From Nocardioides marmoribigeumensis (lineage in GTDB: Bacteria; Actinomycetota; Actinomycetes; Propionibacteriales; Nocardioidaceae): a stretch of DNA of 64,000 bases. Location of the stretch: the NCBI RefSeq assembly GCF_031458325.1, contig NZ_JAVDYG010000001.1:2480001-2544000 (forward strand). The letters run 5' to 3'. This document shows positions 23,772-33,279 of the stretch, one piece after another. The notes below the pieces were generated by a model. The model was not told the DNA's origin, ran no database searches, and saw only the letters and a list, made by a program, of their open reading frames with translations. The position numbers were made by a program, and so were the translations under genes. The first letter of the stretch is position 1; every line of letters begins with the position of its first letter.

Positions 23772-24845
23772 ATGACCGACCCGGCCCTGCTCCTCGTCAC
23801 CGCTCACCCGACCCTGCGTGGAGAGGTGATGCGGCTCGCCGCGGCCGCCAACGTCGGGGTCGAGCTGCTGGCGCCCGCCGACGCACCGCGGCTCGCCGAG
23901 CGCTGGCGGGCCGCACCCGCGGTGCTGGTCGGCGACGACGTGGCCCCGACCGTGGCCGACCGGCTCCCCGGCCGGCGCGACGAGGTCTGGGTCGTCGTGG
24001 ACGGTCCCGCCGACGAGCCGACGCTGCGCGGCGCCCTGGCCCTCGGCGCCGGCGGCGTGGTCGAGCTGCCCGGCGACGCCCCCGCGCTCCGGGCCTGGCT
24101 CTCCGACCTCGGGGACAGGTCCGGGGACCCGGTGGCGGGACAGGTCGTGGGCGTGCTCGGAGCCTCGGGCGGGGTGGGCGCGAGCGTGCTGGCCCTGGCG
24201 GTGGCAGAGCTCGCGGCCCGGGACTCACCGGCACTCCTGGTCGACCTGGACCCGTGGGGCCTGCCGGCAGGTGCGTTGGCAGGCACCTCGCCGGACGGGA
24301 CGACGAGCACGGGCTGGGCCGAGCTGGCCGAGCTCGACGGCCGGGTCGGGGCGCGGGCGCTGCGCGAGAGCCTGCCCTCCCGCGACGGGCTGGGGGTGCT
24401 GGGGTGGGCCGCCGACACCCCGACGGCCGAGCTGCCTCGACGGGTCGTGCACGAGGTGCTCACGGCGGCCCGGCGGGGGCACGGCCTGGTCGTGCTCGAC
24501 GTGCCGCGCTCCACCACGACCCGGGAGCTGCTCGCGCTGTGCGACGCGGTGGTCGTCGTGGCCTCGCCGTCCCTCGCCGGCACGGCCGGGGCGGCGCGGG
24601 TCCGGGCCCTGGTCCCGCCCGGGGTCGCCGCCGGGGTCGTCGTACGCACGGAGCGCGGAGCGCTGCCCGAGGACGTCGCGCGGCTGGCGGGTCTCCCGCT
24701 GTGGGGAGTGCTGCGGGCGCAGCGGAGCCTGGACGAGCACCTCGCGGCCGGTCTCGGCGCTGTGCGGTCGCGCCGTTCGCCCCTCGCCCGGGCGGCCCGG
24801 GACGTGCTCGCCGCCGTGGCGCGGGAGGTTGGTCGTCCTGTCTAG
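23772..24845 (+). CDS. Septum-site-determining / CpaE-like ATPase (Ssd)
   Basis: A 357-residue MinD/ParA-superfamily protein at the head of the Tad-like cluster. The N-terminal 120 residues form a receiver-like domain without phosphorylation residues, as in CpaE. The ATPase domain has a deviant P-loop GASGGVGAS (130-138), with no signature lysine, then LLVDLDPWG and LVVLDVPRS. In mycobacteria the equivalent protein Ssd (Rv3660c) affects septum formation, while CpaE/TadZ proteins place Tad pili at the pole. The lack of the lysine suggests weak or altered ATP turnover. The ATG at 23772 lies 112 bases after the 6C RNA terminator. The MFS gene follows 9 bases later. Confidence 0.85.
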   Translation: MTDPALLLVTAHPTLRGEVMRLAAAANVGVELLAPADAPRLAERWRAAPAVLVGDDVAPTVADRLPGRRDEVWVVVDGPADEPTLRGALALGAGGVVELPGDAPALRAWLSDLGDRSGDPVAGQVVGVLGASGGVGASVLALAVAELAARDSPALLVDLDPWGLPAGALAGTSPDGTTSTGWAELAELDGRVGARALRESLPSRDGLGVLGWAADTPTAELPRRVVHEVLTAARRGHGLVVLDVPRSTTTRELLALCDAVVVVASPSLAGTAGAARVRALVPPGVAAGVVVRTERGALPEDVARLAGLPLWGVLRAQRSLDEHLAAGLGAVRSRRSPLARAARDVLAAVAREVGRPV

Positions 24846-24854
24846 GTTGAGCGG

Positions 24855-26303
24855 GTGCGAGGGTCGACCGGGGTGGGGCAGGGCGCCCCCGACCCGGCAC
24901 GCTGGCGGATCCTCGGCGTCACGCTGACGGTCGGGTTCATGGTGCTGCTCGACGTGACGATCGTGAACGTCGCGATCCCCTCGATGCGCTCGGCGCTGGA
25001 GACCTCAGCCGGCTCGATCCAGTGGGTGGTCTCGGGCTACGCGCTCACGTTCGGTCTCACGCTGGTGACCGGCGGCCGGCTCGGCGACGCCTACGGCCGC
25101 CGCCGGATGATGCTGATCGGCCTCGCCGGCTTCATCGCCGCGAGCGCCGCGGCCGGGCTGGCGCCCTCGATCGGGGTGCTGGTCGCCGCGCGACTGGTGC
25201 AGGGGTGCGCCGCGGGGCTGCTCACGCCGCAGAACTCCGGGCTCATCCAGACCCTCTTCAAGGGGCCCGAGCGCGGCACGGCCTTCGGCCTGTTCGGCCT
25301 CACCGTCTCGGTGTCCTCCGCGGTCGGCCCGGTCCTCGGTGGGCTGATCATCGCGCTGGTCGGGCCGGACTCGGGGTGGCGCTGGATCTTCCTGGTCAAC
25401 GTGCCCATCGGGCTGGTGCTGCTCGTGGCGATCCGGGCGATGGTGCCGGGACGCGACCCGGACGGCGACGGGGACACCCGGCTGGACCTGGTCGGCGCGC
25501 TGCTCCTCGGGCTCACCGTGCTGCTCGTGCTCTTCCCTGTGGTGCGGGTCGAGGGCGGGTCGCGCACCCCGCTCCTGCTCCTGCTGCTGGTGCCCGTGCT
25601 GACGACCGGGTTCGTCCGGTGGGAGCGCCGGGTGGTCCGGCGGGGAGGCGCGCCGCTGCTCGACATCGGGCTGCTGCGCCAGGTGCCCGGCTATGCCAGT
25701 GGCATCGTCGTGGGCACGCTCTACTTCACCGGGTTCACCGGGATCTTCCTGGTGCTCAGCGTCTACCTCCAGGACGGCGTCGACCGCACCGCCCTCGCGA
25801 CCGGCCTGCTGCTGGTGCCCTTCGCGGTCGGGTCCGCGGTCGCCTCGCCGGTGGCCGGTCGGGTCGTGTCGAGGATCGGTCGCCGGGTCACGGTCGGGGC
25901 CCTCCTGGTGATGATCAGCGGCATCCTGTCGGTGACGCTGATGGTCCCGCCGGTCGGTGGCGGCAGGTGGCTGTGGCTCGTCCTCGGCGTCCCGCTGCTC
26001 GTGGCGGGGCTGGGCGGCGGTGCCGTGGTCTCGCCGAACTTCACCCTGACCCTCGCCGACGTCCCGACCCGCATGGGCGGGGCGGCCGGGGGTGCGGTGC
26101 AGACCGGTCAGCGCATCGGCGCCTCGATCGGCGCCGCGGTGGTGATGACGACCTACCAGGTCGCGCTCTCGTCGTACGACGACCCGGGCGTCGCGCTGCG
26201 CTGGGCCCTCTCGTTCTCGCTGGTGGTCCTGACCACCGCGCTGGGCGCGGCCGTGTGGTCGTGGCGCTACGACCCCGAGTCCTCGGTCACCGTGCGCCCG
26301 TGA
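24855..26303 (+). CDS. MFS transporter, DHA2-type drug efflux family
   Basis: A 482-residue protein with about 14 predicted helices. DHA2 marks are LDVTIVNVAIPSM in helix 1, GRLGDAYGRRRMM in the 2-3 loop, and a GPVLGGLI motif in helix 5 (SSAVGPVLGGLIIALVG). Such pumps export drugs or metabolites using the proton gradient. It starts 9 bases after the Ssd-like gene on the same strand and separates it from tadA, which is normally directly downstream. The GTG at 24855 is the first start. Base composition and codon use match the neighbours, so any insertion is not recent. The substrate is unknown. Confidence 0.88.
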   Translation: MRGSTGVGQGAPDPARWRILGVTLTVGFMVLLDVTIVNVAIPSMRSALETSAGSIQWVVSGYALTFGLTLVTGGRLGDAYGRRRMMLIGLAGFIAASAAAGLAPSIGVLVAARLVQGCAAGLLTPQNSGLIQTLFKGPERGTAFGLFGLTVSVSSAVGPVLGGLIIALVGPDSGWRWIFLVNVPIGLVLLVAIRAMVPGRDPDGDGDTRLDLVGALLLGLTVLLVLFPVVRVEGGSRTPLLLLLLVPVLTTGFVRWERRVVRRGGAPLLDIGLLRQVPGYASGIVVGTLYFTGFTGIFLVLSVYLQDGVDRTALATGLLLVPFAVGSAVASPVAGRVVSRIGRRVTVGALLVMISGILSVTLMVPPVGGGRWLWLVLGVPLLVAGLGGGAVVSPNFTLTLADVPTRMGGAAGGAVQTGQRIGASIGAAVVMTTYQVALSSYDDPGVALRWALSFSLVVLTTALGAAVWSWRYDPESSVTVRP

Positions 26304-26450
26304 GCACCCCGCCGGGACGGGAGCGGGCTCCTGCCGGTGGTCGAGCCGGTCGGGGCCACTTCCCGTCCGCAGGTCGACCGAGCAGCCGGCTGTCCCCACG
26401 ACGGGACGGGCGGGCCGGCACCGTCGCCGCCGCGCAGGATCGTGCCAGGC

Positions 26451-27695
26451 ATGCCGCTCTCGTCCGTGCCGCCCGCCGACCGTCCCGCCCCGCCCGCCCC
26501 GGCCGCCCCGCCCGCCTCGCCCGCCCTGCCCGCCTCGCCCGACCCGGCCCTCGTCGCCCGCGTCCGTGACCGCCTGGCCGCCGAGGGAGGGGAGGGGTCG
26601 CTGACCCCGGCGGCCGTGGCGAGGGTGCTGCGCAGCGAGGGCCGACCGGTGGGCGACGCGACCGTGCTGACGGTGCTCGACGCGCTCCGCCGCGACGTGG
26701 TCGGGGCCGGTCCCCTCGAGGACCTGGTGCGGCTCGACGGGGTGACCGACGTGGTCGTCAACGGGCCCGACCAGGTCTTCGTCGACCGCGGTGAGGGCCT
26801 GGAGCCGGCGGCGGTCACGTTCCCCGACGACGCCGCGGTGCGCCGTCTCGCGCAGCGGCTCGCGGCCCGGGCAGGGAGGCGGCTCGACGACGCGACTCCC
26901 TATGCCGACGTACGCCTGGCCGACGGGACCCGCTTCCACGCCGTGCTCGCCCCGCTGGCCCGGCCGGGCACGTCGATCTCGCTGCGGGTGCCGCGGCGGC
27001 GGGTGTTCACCCTGGCCGAGCTGGAGGCCGCGGGGTCCCTCACCGGCGACGGGGCGGCACTGCTGCGGCAGGTGGTCGACGCGCGGCTGGCGTTCCTGGT
27101 CGGGGGCGGGACCGGGGCCGGCAAGACCACCGTCCTCAACGCGCTGCTCAGCCTGGTCGACCCGCGTGAGCGCCTCGTGCTGGTCGAGGACACCGCCGAG
27201 CTCGACCCGGCCCATCCCCACGTCGTCGGGCTGGAGGCGCGGCCGGCCAACGTGGAGGGGGCCGGTGCCGTCGACCTGCGCACGCTGGTGAGGCAGGGCC
27301 TGCGCATGCGCCCGGACCGGCTGGTGGTCGGCGAGGTGCGGGGCGCCGAGGTCGTGGACATGCTGGCGGCGCTCAACACCGGCCACCGCGGCGGCTGCGG
27401 CACCGTCCACGCCAACTCCGCGGCCGACGTCGTGACCCGCGTGGAGGGCCTCTGCCTCGCGGCCGGGCTCCCGTCCTCGGCGGCCCACGCCCAGCTGGCC
27501 AGCGCGGTCGAGGTGGTCCTGCACTGCGGGCGCGACCCCGACGGGCTCCGCCGCCTGGGGGAGGTGGCCGTCCTGCACCGGTCGGGCGACGGCGCGTGCC
27601 GGGCGGAGTCGGCGGTGCGGTTCCCCCGCGACGGCGCGGCCCTCGAGGGGCCCGGCGCCGACCGGCTCGCCGCCCTGCTCGCGGGTCGGTCGTGA
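26451..27695 (+). CDS. tadA: TadA family secretion/pilus assembly ATPase
   Basis: A 414-residue type II/IV secretion ATPase that would power assembly of a Tad-type pilus at the cytosolic face of the membrane. A Pro/Ala-rich low-complexity N-terminus (about 8-35) precedes the N-domain (DVVVNGPDQVFVDR). The Walker A GGGTGAGKTT has K225, followed by LVEDTAEL (Asp box), DRLVVGEVRGAE (Walker B) and GCGTVHANS (His box). It shares a GTGA overlap with tadB. The ATG at 26451 is chosen; a GTG 9 bases upstream is also possible. The preceding 147 bases hold no gene and may contain a promoter. Confidence 0.93.
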   Translation: MPLSSVPPADRPAPPAPAAPPASPALPASPDPALVARVRDRLAAEGGEGSLTPAAVARVLRSEGRPVGDATVLTVLDALRRDVVGAGPLEDLVRLDGVTDVVVNGPDQVFVDRGEGLEPAAVTFPDDAAVRRLAQRLAARAGRRLDDATPYADVRLADGTRFHAVLAPLARPGTSISLRVPRRRVFTLAELEAAGSLTGDGAALLRQVVDARLAFLVGGGTGAGKTTVLNALLSLVDPRERLVLVEDTAELDPAHPHVVGLEARPANVEGAGAVDLRTLVRQGLRMRPDRLVVGEVRGAEVVDMLAALNTGHRGGCGTVHANSAADVVTRVEGLCLAAGLPSSAAHAQLASAVEVVLHCGRDPDGLRRLGEVAVLHRSGDGACRAESAVRFPRDGAALEGPGADRLAALLAGRS

Positions 27696-28501
27696 CCGCC
27701 TGGGTGGCCGCGGCGGCGGCTGCGCTCGCCGTGCTCGTGGCGCTGCCGGACCGGCCGACCGGACCGGCCGTGGTGCAGGCACCGGCAGAGGCGGGGTCCC
27801 GCGCGCGCGGACGTCCGCTCAGGCCGGTCGCCGAGGCCGGGGTGCTCGGGGGCGGTGTCCTCCTGCTCGCGACCCTGTCGCCCGCCGGGCCTCTCGTGCT
27901 GGGGGCGGTCGCGGTGGCCGGTCTCGTGGTGGTCCGGCTGCGGGCGGCGGCCCGCGCCGAGCGGGACGCGGCGGGTCGGCAGCAGTCGGTGCTCGACGCC
28001 TGCGAGGCCCTCGTGGGCGAGCTGAGGGCCGGCCGGCCCCTCGCGCCGGCCCTCGACGGAGCGTCCCGGGTGTGGCCCGACCTCGCCCCGGTCGCCCTGC
28101 GTGCCCGGCTCGGCGGCGACGTGCCCGACGCGCTGCGCGACCTCGCCGCCCGTCCGGGCGCCGACGTGCTCCGGCGTGCGGCCGGAGCCTGGGAGCTGTG
28201 CGCGAGCAGTGGCTCGGGCCTCGTGCACGCCCTCGACCTCGTGCTCGAGACGGTGCGCGCCGACCAGGCCGCGCGGCGACAGGTGCGCACCGAGCTGGCC
28301 GCCACCCGGGCGACGGCGCGCATGGTCTCGGCGCTCCCGTTGCTCCTCCTCGTCGGGGCGCAGGGTGCCGGGGCCGACCCGTGGCACGTGCTCCTGGCCA
28401 CCGTGCCGGGGCAGGTCTGCCTCCTCGCCGGCACCGGCCTCCTCGGGGTCGGGCTGATGTGGATCGAACGCATCGCGCGCAGCGCGGTGGAGGACCAGTG
28501 A
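27692..28501 (+). CDS. tadB: TadB-like type II secretion F-family membrane protein
   Basis: A 269-residue membrane platform protein. Hydrophobic helices lie near the N-terminus (about 1-18 and 45-75) and the C-terminus (about 210-255). Between them is a helical cytoplasmic T2SSF domain with QQSVLDACEALVGELRAGRPL and ALDLVLETVRADQAARR. It overlaps tadA by 4 bases and tadC by 4 bases, so the three are translationally coupled. These proteins form the inner-membrane base on which TadA acts. Sequence conservation in this family is low, so the assignment rests on topology and position. Confidence 0.85.
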   Translation: MTAWVAAAAAALAVLVALPDRPTGPAVVQAPAEAGSRARGRPLRPVAEAGVLGGGVLLLATLSPAGPLVLGAVAVAGLVVVRLRAAARAERDAAGRQQSVLDACEALVGELRAGRPLAPALDGASRVWPDLAPVALRARLGGDVPDALRDLAARPGADVLRRAAGAWELCASSGSGLVHALDLVLETVRADQAARRQVRTELAATRATARMVSALPLLLLVGAQGAGADPWHVLLATVPGQVCLLAGTGLLGVGLMWIERIARSAVEDQ

Positions 28502-29217
28502 CCACCGCCTGGGTGGCCGCCGTCCTCGCCGCGGCGGCCGCCGCCCTGTGCCTCCCACCGGCGCCGCGGCCCGTGCCCGGGCGCGACCGCGAGGCCCGGC
28601 CCGCACGGGCACGAGCTGCCCCGGCCCCCGCGACGTGGGCTGCCCTGGCCGCCGGCGCGGGCGTGCTGCTGGTCGCCCCGGGCCCGCTGGGACTGGTGGC
28701 GGCCGCCGTGGTCGCGCTCGGCGTACGCCGCAAGGTGGCGTCCGCCGAGACCCGGACCGCACGACGACGGCGCGTGGCGGTCGAGCAGGAGCTCCCGCAC
28801 GTGGTGGACCTCCTCGCCTCCCTCATGGTCGCCGGCGCTGCTCCGGAGGAGGCGCTCGAGCGCGTGCGGCGGGTGGTGCACCCCGCCATGGCCGAGGAGC
28901 TGCGCCCGTGGTCCGAGCGGCTGCGCCTCGGGGCCGACCCCTCGACGGTGTGGACCGAGCTCGCGGACGACCGCCTGCTCGGTCGGCTCGGGGCCTGCCT
29001 GAGGCGGGCCACGGCCAGCGGGGCCCCCGTCGCCGACGCGCTCGACCGGCTGGGCGCCGACCTGCGCGCGGCCACGCGCGCCGGCACGCTCGAGCGGGTG
29101 CGCCAGGTCGAGGTGCGGGCCACCGCGCCGCTGGCCGCCTGTCTCCTCCCCGCCTTCGTCCTGCTCGGCGTGGTCCCCCTGGTGGCCGGCACCGTCGGCC
29201 GCCTCGGCATCGGCTGA
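28498..29217 (+). CDS. tadC: TadC-like type II secretion F-family membrane protein
   Basis: A 239-residue second platform protein. The N-terminus is hydrophobic, followed by a Pro/Arg/Ala-rich stretch, a helix pair near 45-75, and the T2SSF domain with QELPHVVDLLASLMVAGAAPEEAL (quoted in part) and RLGADLRAATRAGTLER. A C-terminal hydrophobic segment (LAACLLPAFVLLGVVPLVAG) ends the protein. The GTG at 28498 overlaps the tadB stop. Then 190 bases follow with no gene before the pilin genes; a promoter for the pilins could lie there. Confidence 0.85.
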   Translation: MTTAWVAAVLAAAAAALCLPPAPRPVPGRDREARPARARAAPAPATWAALAAGAGVLLVAPGPLGLVAAAVVALGVRRKVASAETRTARRRRVAVEQELPHVVDLLASLMVAGAAPEEALERVRRVVHPAMAEELRPWSERLRLGADPSTVWTELADDRLLGRLGACLRRATASGAPVADALDRLGADLRAATRAGTLERVRQVEVRATAPLAACLLPAFVLLGVVPLVAGTVGRLGIG

Positions 29218-29407
29218 GGGCCGCGCGCGGCCGTCGTGCGGCCGTCGTGCGGCGGCCCGCGCGGGGCCCGATGCCCTCCCCAGGCCGAGGGAGTGGCCCC
29301 CTCTCCGCAGATCGGCGGCCGCCCCAGCGGGAGGTGCCCGACCGCGACGAGAGTCGGCCCGTCAACACAGCCCGGGCACCGAGCCCGGACGATCGAGGAG
29401 GTCAAGG

Positions 29408-29593
29408 ATGGTCACGTCACCGGTGGCGCGGACGCGTCGAGAGATGGGCGCGGTCAGCGCGGAGTACGCCGCGGTCACGGCCGCGGGCTGCGGGTTCGCG
29501 GGGGTGCTGATCAAGTTCCTCACCAGCGAGGCCGGCATGGCGATCCTGAAGAGGATCCTGGAGTTCTTCCTGGGTCTCGTCGGGGTCCGCTGA
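29408..29593 (+). CDS. DUF4244 Flp-like pilin
   Basis: A 61-residue protein. After a short basic start it has GAVSAEYAAVTAAGCGFAGV followed by a second hydrophobic stretch, the usual form of actinobacterial DUF4244 proteins that replace Flp pilin in reduced Tad clusters. The G/A-x-x-x-E motif (GAVSAEY) is where prepilin peptidase would cut; the glutamate is needed for assembly. No prepilin peptidase gene is in this window. An AGGAGG-like site (about 29396-29402) precedes the ATG. Confidence 0.85.
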   Translation: MVTSPVARTRREMGAVSAEYAAVTAAGCGFAGVLIKFLTSEAGMAILKRILEFFLGLVGVR

Positions 29594-29594
29594 G

Positions 29595-30044
29595 ATGGCC
29601 TGCGTGGAGGTCCGCGGAGGTCACCGGGCCTCCGCGCGGCCGGCGATCGTGCGCCGGGGCCGCCGCGCCGGCGGGCCCCCGGCCCCGGGCACCGCGCGGG
29701 CGGAGACGGGGGCCGTGACCGCGGAGGCGGCGGCGGTGCTGCCCGTCCTGGTCGCGCTCTGCCTCGGGCTCGTCTGGTGCCTCTCGCTCGTGGTCGCCCA
29801 GGTCAGGGTCGTCGACGGCGCCCGCGAGGTGGCCCGGGTGGGGGCCCGGGGTGACGGCGACGCGGTGGCGGTGCGGGCCGGGCGGCAGGTCGCCCCCGAC
29901 GGGGCGAGCGTCCGGCTCGAGCGCCACGGCGACACCGTGGTCGCGGTGGTCAGGGTCCGCGTGCGAGGGCCGGGCGGGGTGTTCCGGCACCTCCCGGCCC
30001 CGACCGTGCACTCCCGCGCGGTGGCCGCGGCGGAGCCGTCGTGA
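29595..30044 (+). CDS. TadE-like minor pilin
   Basis: A 149-residue protein. An Arg-rich leader of about 35 residues precedes ETGAVTAEAAAVLPVLVAL, a class III signal-like segment with the conserved Glu, and one membrane helix. The C-terminal domain (about 65-149) is rich in Val/Arg and probably lies outside. It starts one base after the Flp-like gene stop and overlaps the next gene by 4 bases. In Tad systems TadE-like proteins are pseudopilins needed for fibre formation. A second possible start nearer the hydrophobic segment cannot be excluded. Confidence 0.8.
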   Translation: MACVEVRGGHRASARPAIVRRGRRAGGPPAPGTARAETGAVTAEAAAVLPVLVALCLGLVWCLSLVVAQVRVVDGAREVARVGARGDGDAVAVRAGRQVAPDGASVRLERHGDTVVAVVRVRVRGPGGVFRHLPAPTVHSRAVAAAEPS

Positions 30045-30400
30045 CCCACGGCGAGGGCGGGTTCGCCGTCCCGGTCGCCCTGGGTCTCGGTGGCGTGCTC
30101 GTCGCTCTCGGTCTGGCCGGCACGGCCGGCGGGCAGGTGCTGGTGGCCCAGCGCCGTGCCGCGGCGGCGGCCGACCTGGCCGCGCTGGCCGGTGCGGTCG
30201 CGGTGCAGCACGGCCAGGACGCCTGTCCGGCGGCGGTCCGGATGGCGCGGCTCGACCGGGCGTCACTGCGGTCGTGCCGCGTGGTCGGCGAGCAGGTCCG
30301 GGTGGTGGGGTCGGTGTCCGTCGTGCTCATGGGGCACCGGGTCGTGGTGCAGGCGCGTGCCCACGCCGGGCCACGCGACCGTCAGGAGCCGGCCGGGTGA
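30041..30400 (+). CDS. Rv3654c-type TadE-like protein
   Basis: A 119-residue protein with one N-terminal hydrophobic helix (FAVPVALGLGGVLVALGLAG) followed by QRRAAAAADLAALAGA, the conserved block of the Rv3654c/TadG-like family found last in actinobacterial Tad clusters. Two cysteines (in DACPAAV and RSCRV) could form a disulfide after export. The GTG at 30041 overlaps the TadE stop. Its last 19 bases overlap the 3' end of the convergent helicase gene, with no room for a terminator between the two operons. Confidence 0.82.
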   Translation: MTHGEGGFAVPVALGLGGVLVALGLAGTAGGQVLVAQRRAAAAADLAALAGAVAVQHGQDACPAAVRMARLDRASLRSCRVVGEQVRVVGSVSVVLMGHRVVVQARAHAGPRDRQEPAG

Positions 30401-32814
30401 GACGGCTCGTCCTCGTCCGCCTCCGCCAGCAGCAGGTCGAGCAGGACCAGGGCGGCGGCCTTGTCCAGCGGGTCGTTGCCGCTCCCGCAACGAGGGGACT
30501 GCACGCACGAGGGGCACCCGTCGGTGCAGTCGCAGGACGCGACCGCGTCGTGGGTGGCGCTCAGCCACGCCCGTGCGCGGGCGAAGCCCTGGTCGGCGAA
30601 CCCCGCCCCTCCCGGGTGGGCGTCGTGGGCGAAGACCGTGAGCTCGCCGGTGTCGGGGTGGACCACCGCCGAGAGGCCGCCGAGGTCGCTGCGGTCGCAC
30701 CCTGCCACCAGGGGCAGCAGACCGACCGCCGCGTGCTCGAGCGCGTGCACGCCGCCGGCGACGGTCGTCCTGGTGAGGCCGGCCGCCGCCCAGCGCGTCT
30801 CCGGGACGGTCCACCACACCGCGACCGTCGGGAGGCAGCGGGCCGGGAGGTCCAGCAGCTCCTCGCCGAGGACGACCCCGGTGTCCGCGGCGCGGCGGAG
30901 GAACGACACGACCTGCCGGGTCACCTCGACCTCGCCCCGCACCACGCGACTGTCCCCCCACGTGCGCTCGGCCGTCTCGTGACGCACCTCGAGCTCGGTG
31001 ACGGAGCGGGCGGTGGTGGTGAAGCCCGGGTCCTCGCGGTGCAGCTCGGCCACGCCCTCGTCGAGGTCGAGCCGGTCCACCAGCCAGGTCTCGCCCTGCA
31101 CCAGGTGGACGGCACCCTGGTGCACCAGGGCCGGCGCCGAGGCCACGTCGACCGTGCCGACGACCCGGCCGCTGCCCGTCTCGACGAGGGCGACGGGCGC
31201 CCCGCCGGAGGAGCGCAGGTCCGCGAGGTCGGAGGGCCGGCCGGCGCCGGTCCAGAACCACCGCGCACCCCGTTGCCGCAACAGCCCGGCCGCCGCGAGC
31301 GCGATCGCGCCCTCCAACGCCCGGTCCCCGAAGAGCCCCAGGTCGTCGTCGGTGAGGGGCACCTCGGCCGCCGCCGCGCAGAGGTGGGGCCCGACGACGT
31401 GCGGGTTGGTCGGGTCCAGTGCCGTCGGCTCCAGCGGGGCACCGAGGAGGACGTCCGGGTGGTCGACGAGATAGGTGTCGAGGGGATCGTCGCGGCCCAC
31501 GAGCACGGCGAGCGCGGGCCCCCGGTCGCGCCCGGCCCGGCCGACCTGCTGCCAGAACGACGCGCGGCTGCCGGGGTAGCCCGCGATCAGCACCGCGTCG
31601 AGCCCGCTGATGTCCACGCCCAGCTCGAGCGCGTTGGTGGCGGCGACGCCGACCAGCTCGCCGCTGCGCAGGTCCGCCTCCAGGCGCCGGCGCTCCTCCG
31701 GCACGTAGCCACCGCGGTAGGCCGCCACCCGCCCGGCCAGGGCCGGGGCGACCGGGCGCAGCCGCTGCGAGGCCTGCAGGGCCACGGTCTCGGCGGCGTG
31801 ACGTGACCGGACGAAGGTGAGGGTGTGGACGTCGTGGGCGACCAGGTCCGCCATGAGGTCGGCGCACTCCGCCGTGGCGCTCCGCCGCGTGCGGGCGTCC
31901 TGCTCCCCACCGCCGTCGAGGAGCGGGGGCTCCCACAGGGCGAGGGTGACCGGGCCGCGCGGTGCGGTGTCCTCCTGCACCGGCACGCACTCCAGGCCGG
32001 TCAGCGCCAGGGCCGAGGCGGCCGGGTCCCGCACCGTGGCCGAGGCCAGCACGAAGGTCGGGGACGCGCCGTACGCCGTGCAGACCCGGCGCAGCCGCCG
32101 CAGCACGGCCGCGACGTGGGCCCCGAAGACGCCGCGGTAGTGGTGGCACTCGTCGACCACGACGTAGGACAGCCGCGACAGGAAGCCTGCCCAGCGCTGG
32201 TGGCCCGGCAGCAGTCCGTGGTGCAACAGGTCGGGGTTGGTCAGGACGTACTCCGCGTGCTCCTGGGCCCACTGCCGCTGCTCCGGCGAGCTGTCGCCGT
32301 CGACGGTGCACGCGGCGAGGCCCGGCACACCGAGACGGCCGAGACCAGCCAGCTGGTCCTGCGCGAGCGCCTTGGTGGGGCTGAGGTAGAGCACCGTCGC
32401 CCCGCGCCGCCGGCCCCGGCGCGAGCCGAGCACCGCGGTCAGCGCCGGGAGCTGGAAGGCCAGTGACTTGCCCGAGGCCGTCCCCGTGGCCAGGACGACG
32501 TGCCGGCCCGCGTGCGCGTGCTCGGCGGCGAGCACCTGGTGCTCCCACGGCTGGTGCACGCCGCGGGCCTGCAGCGACCGCACCAGCTCCGGCGCGGCCC
32601 AGTCCGGCCACGGCGCCGTACGCCCCTCGCGGGCGGGGAGACGCCGGACGTGACGGAGCCGGTCGGCGCGCTCCGGGTCGACGGCGAGGAGCCGCGACAG
32701 CGCGCCGGACGACTCGTCCGTCAGCGGGTCGGGACGGGGGTCCCCGACCCGGTCCGAGCCCACCCGGGAGCCGCCCTCCTGACGATCCGCAGGGGCGGAG
32801 GGTGGTGATGCCAC
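30382..32814 (-). CDS. DEAD/DEAH-box helicase with C-terminal Cys-rich domain (MrfA/YprA-like)
   Basis: An 810-residue superfamily 2 helicase. Motif I is [12 protein letters not shown], motif [10 protein letters not shown], motif III ASAT, then [10 protein letters not shown] and GRAGRDRG (motif VI). The last 120 residues form a DUF1998-type domain with cysteines in [16 protein letters not shown], which would bind zinc. This matches the Bacillus MrfA (YprA) and mycobacterial Rv3649 group; MrfA works with an exonuclease in repair of mitomycin lesions. No MrfB-like nuclease gene is seen here. The GTG at 32814 is chosen because longer forms would cross the bldG promoter region. The gene is divergent from bldG and overlaps the Tad cluster at its 3' end. 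Confidence 0.88.
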   Translation of the reverse strand: MASPPSAPADRQEGGSRVGSDRVGDPRPDPLTDESSGALSRLLAVDPERADRLRHVRRLPAREGRTAPWPDWAAPELVRSLQARGVHQPWEHQVLAAEHAHAGRHVVLATGTASGKSLAFQLPALTAVLGSRRGRRRGATVLYLSPTKALAQDQLAGLGRLGVPGLAACTVDGDSSPEQRQWAQEHAEYVLTNPDLLHHGLLPGHQRWAGFLSRLSYVVVDECHHYRGVFGAHVAAVLRRLRRVCTAYGASPTFVLASATVRDPAASALALTGLECVPVQEDTAPRGPVTLALWEPPLLDGGGEQDARTRRSATAECADLMADLVAHDVHTLTFVRSRHAAETVALQASQRLRPVAPALAGRVAAYRGGYVPEERRRLEADLRSGELVGVAATNALELGVDISGLDAVLIAGYPGSRASFWQQVGRAGRDRGPALAVLVGRDDPLDTYLVDHPDVLLGAPLEPTALDPTNPHVVGPHLCAAAAEVPLTDDDLGLFGDRALEGAIALAAAGLLRQRGARWFWTGAGRPSDLADLRSSGGAPVALVETGSGRVVGTVDVASAPALVHQGAVHLVQGETWLVDRLDLDEGVAELHREDPGFTTTARSVTELEVRHETAERTWGDSRVVRGEVEVTRQVVSFLRRAADTGVVLGEELLDLPARCLPTVAVWWTVPETRWAAAGLTRTTVAGGVHALEHAAVGLLPLVAGCDRSDLGGLSAVVHPDTGELTVFAHDAHPGGAGFADQGFARARAWLSATHDAVASCDCTDGCPSCVQSPRCGSGNDPLDKAAALVLLDLLLAEADEDEPSHPAGS

Positions 32815-32897
32815 CCGGACAGTCTCGCAAGTCTGATTCAATGAGCGCTGGGACGGGACCACCCCGTCGGCACCAATACTTGCGACCAGGAGTTCAC

Positions 32898-33245
32898 GTG
32901 GACCTGTCTCTCGAGACCCGGCAGGACAACGAGCACACCGTCCTGGAGGTGGGTGGTGAGATCGACGTCTACACCGCACCCAAGCTCCGCGACCGCATCA
33001 CCGAGCTCGTCGACGCCGGCAACCTCAACCTCGTCGTCGACCTGGAGGGTGTGGAGTTCATGGACTCCACCGGCCTCGGTGTCCTCGTCGGCGGGCTGAA
33101 GAAGGTGCGCACCAACGGCGGCTCGCTCAGCCTGGTCTGCACCCAGGAGCGCCTGCTCAAGATCTTCCGCATCACGGGCCTGGGCAAGGTCTTCGCGATC
33201 CACGCCACGCAGGCCGAGGCGACCTCCGCCGAGCCGGCTCACTGA
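32898..33245 (+). CDS. bldG: STAS-domain anti-anti-sigma factor BldG
   Basis: A 115-residue STAS protein. The start [20 protein letters not shown] and [18 protein letters not shown] match Streptomyces BldG closely, and the phosphorylation serine is S57 in [15 protein letters not shown], the same number as in BldG. Unphosphorylated BldG binds anti-sigma factors and so releases stress and development sigma factors. The GTG at 32898 has CAGGAG 5 bases upstream. The next gene encodes an anti-sigma-like protein, the conserved pairing. The likely promoter lies within 32815-32897, shared with the divergent helicase. Confidence 0.93.
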   Translation: MDLSLETRQDNEHTVLEVGGEIDVYTAPKLRDRITELVDAGNLNLVVDLEGVEFMDSTGLGVLVGGLKKVRTNGGSLSLVCTQERLLKIFRITGLGKVFAIHATQAEATSAEPAH

Positions 33246-33279
33246 GCGCGGGCCGAGACCGACCGGGCCTCCTCCCCTC

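Noticed and set aside
26460-26560. Pro/Ala-rich repeated DNA at the tadA start
   Set aside because: This is a low-complexity linker at protein level, with no regular DNA period.
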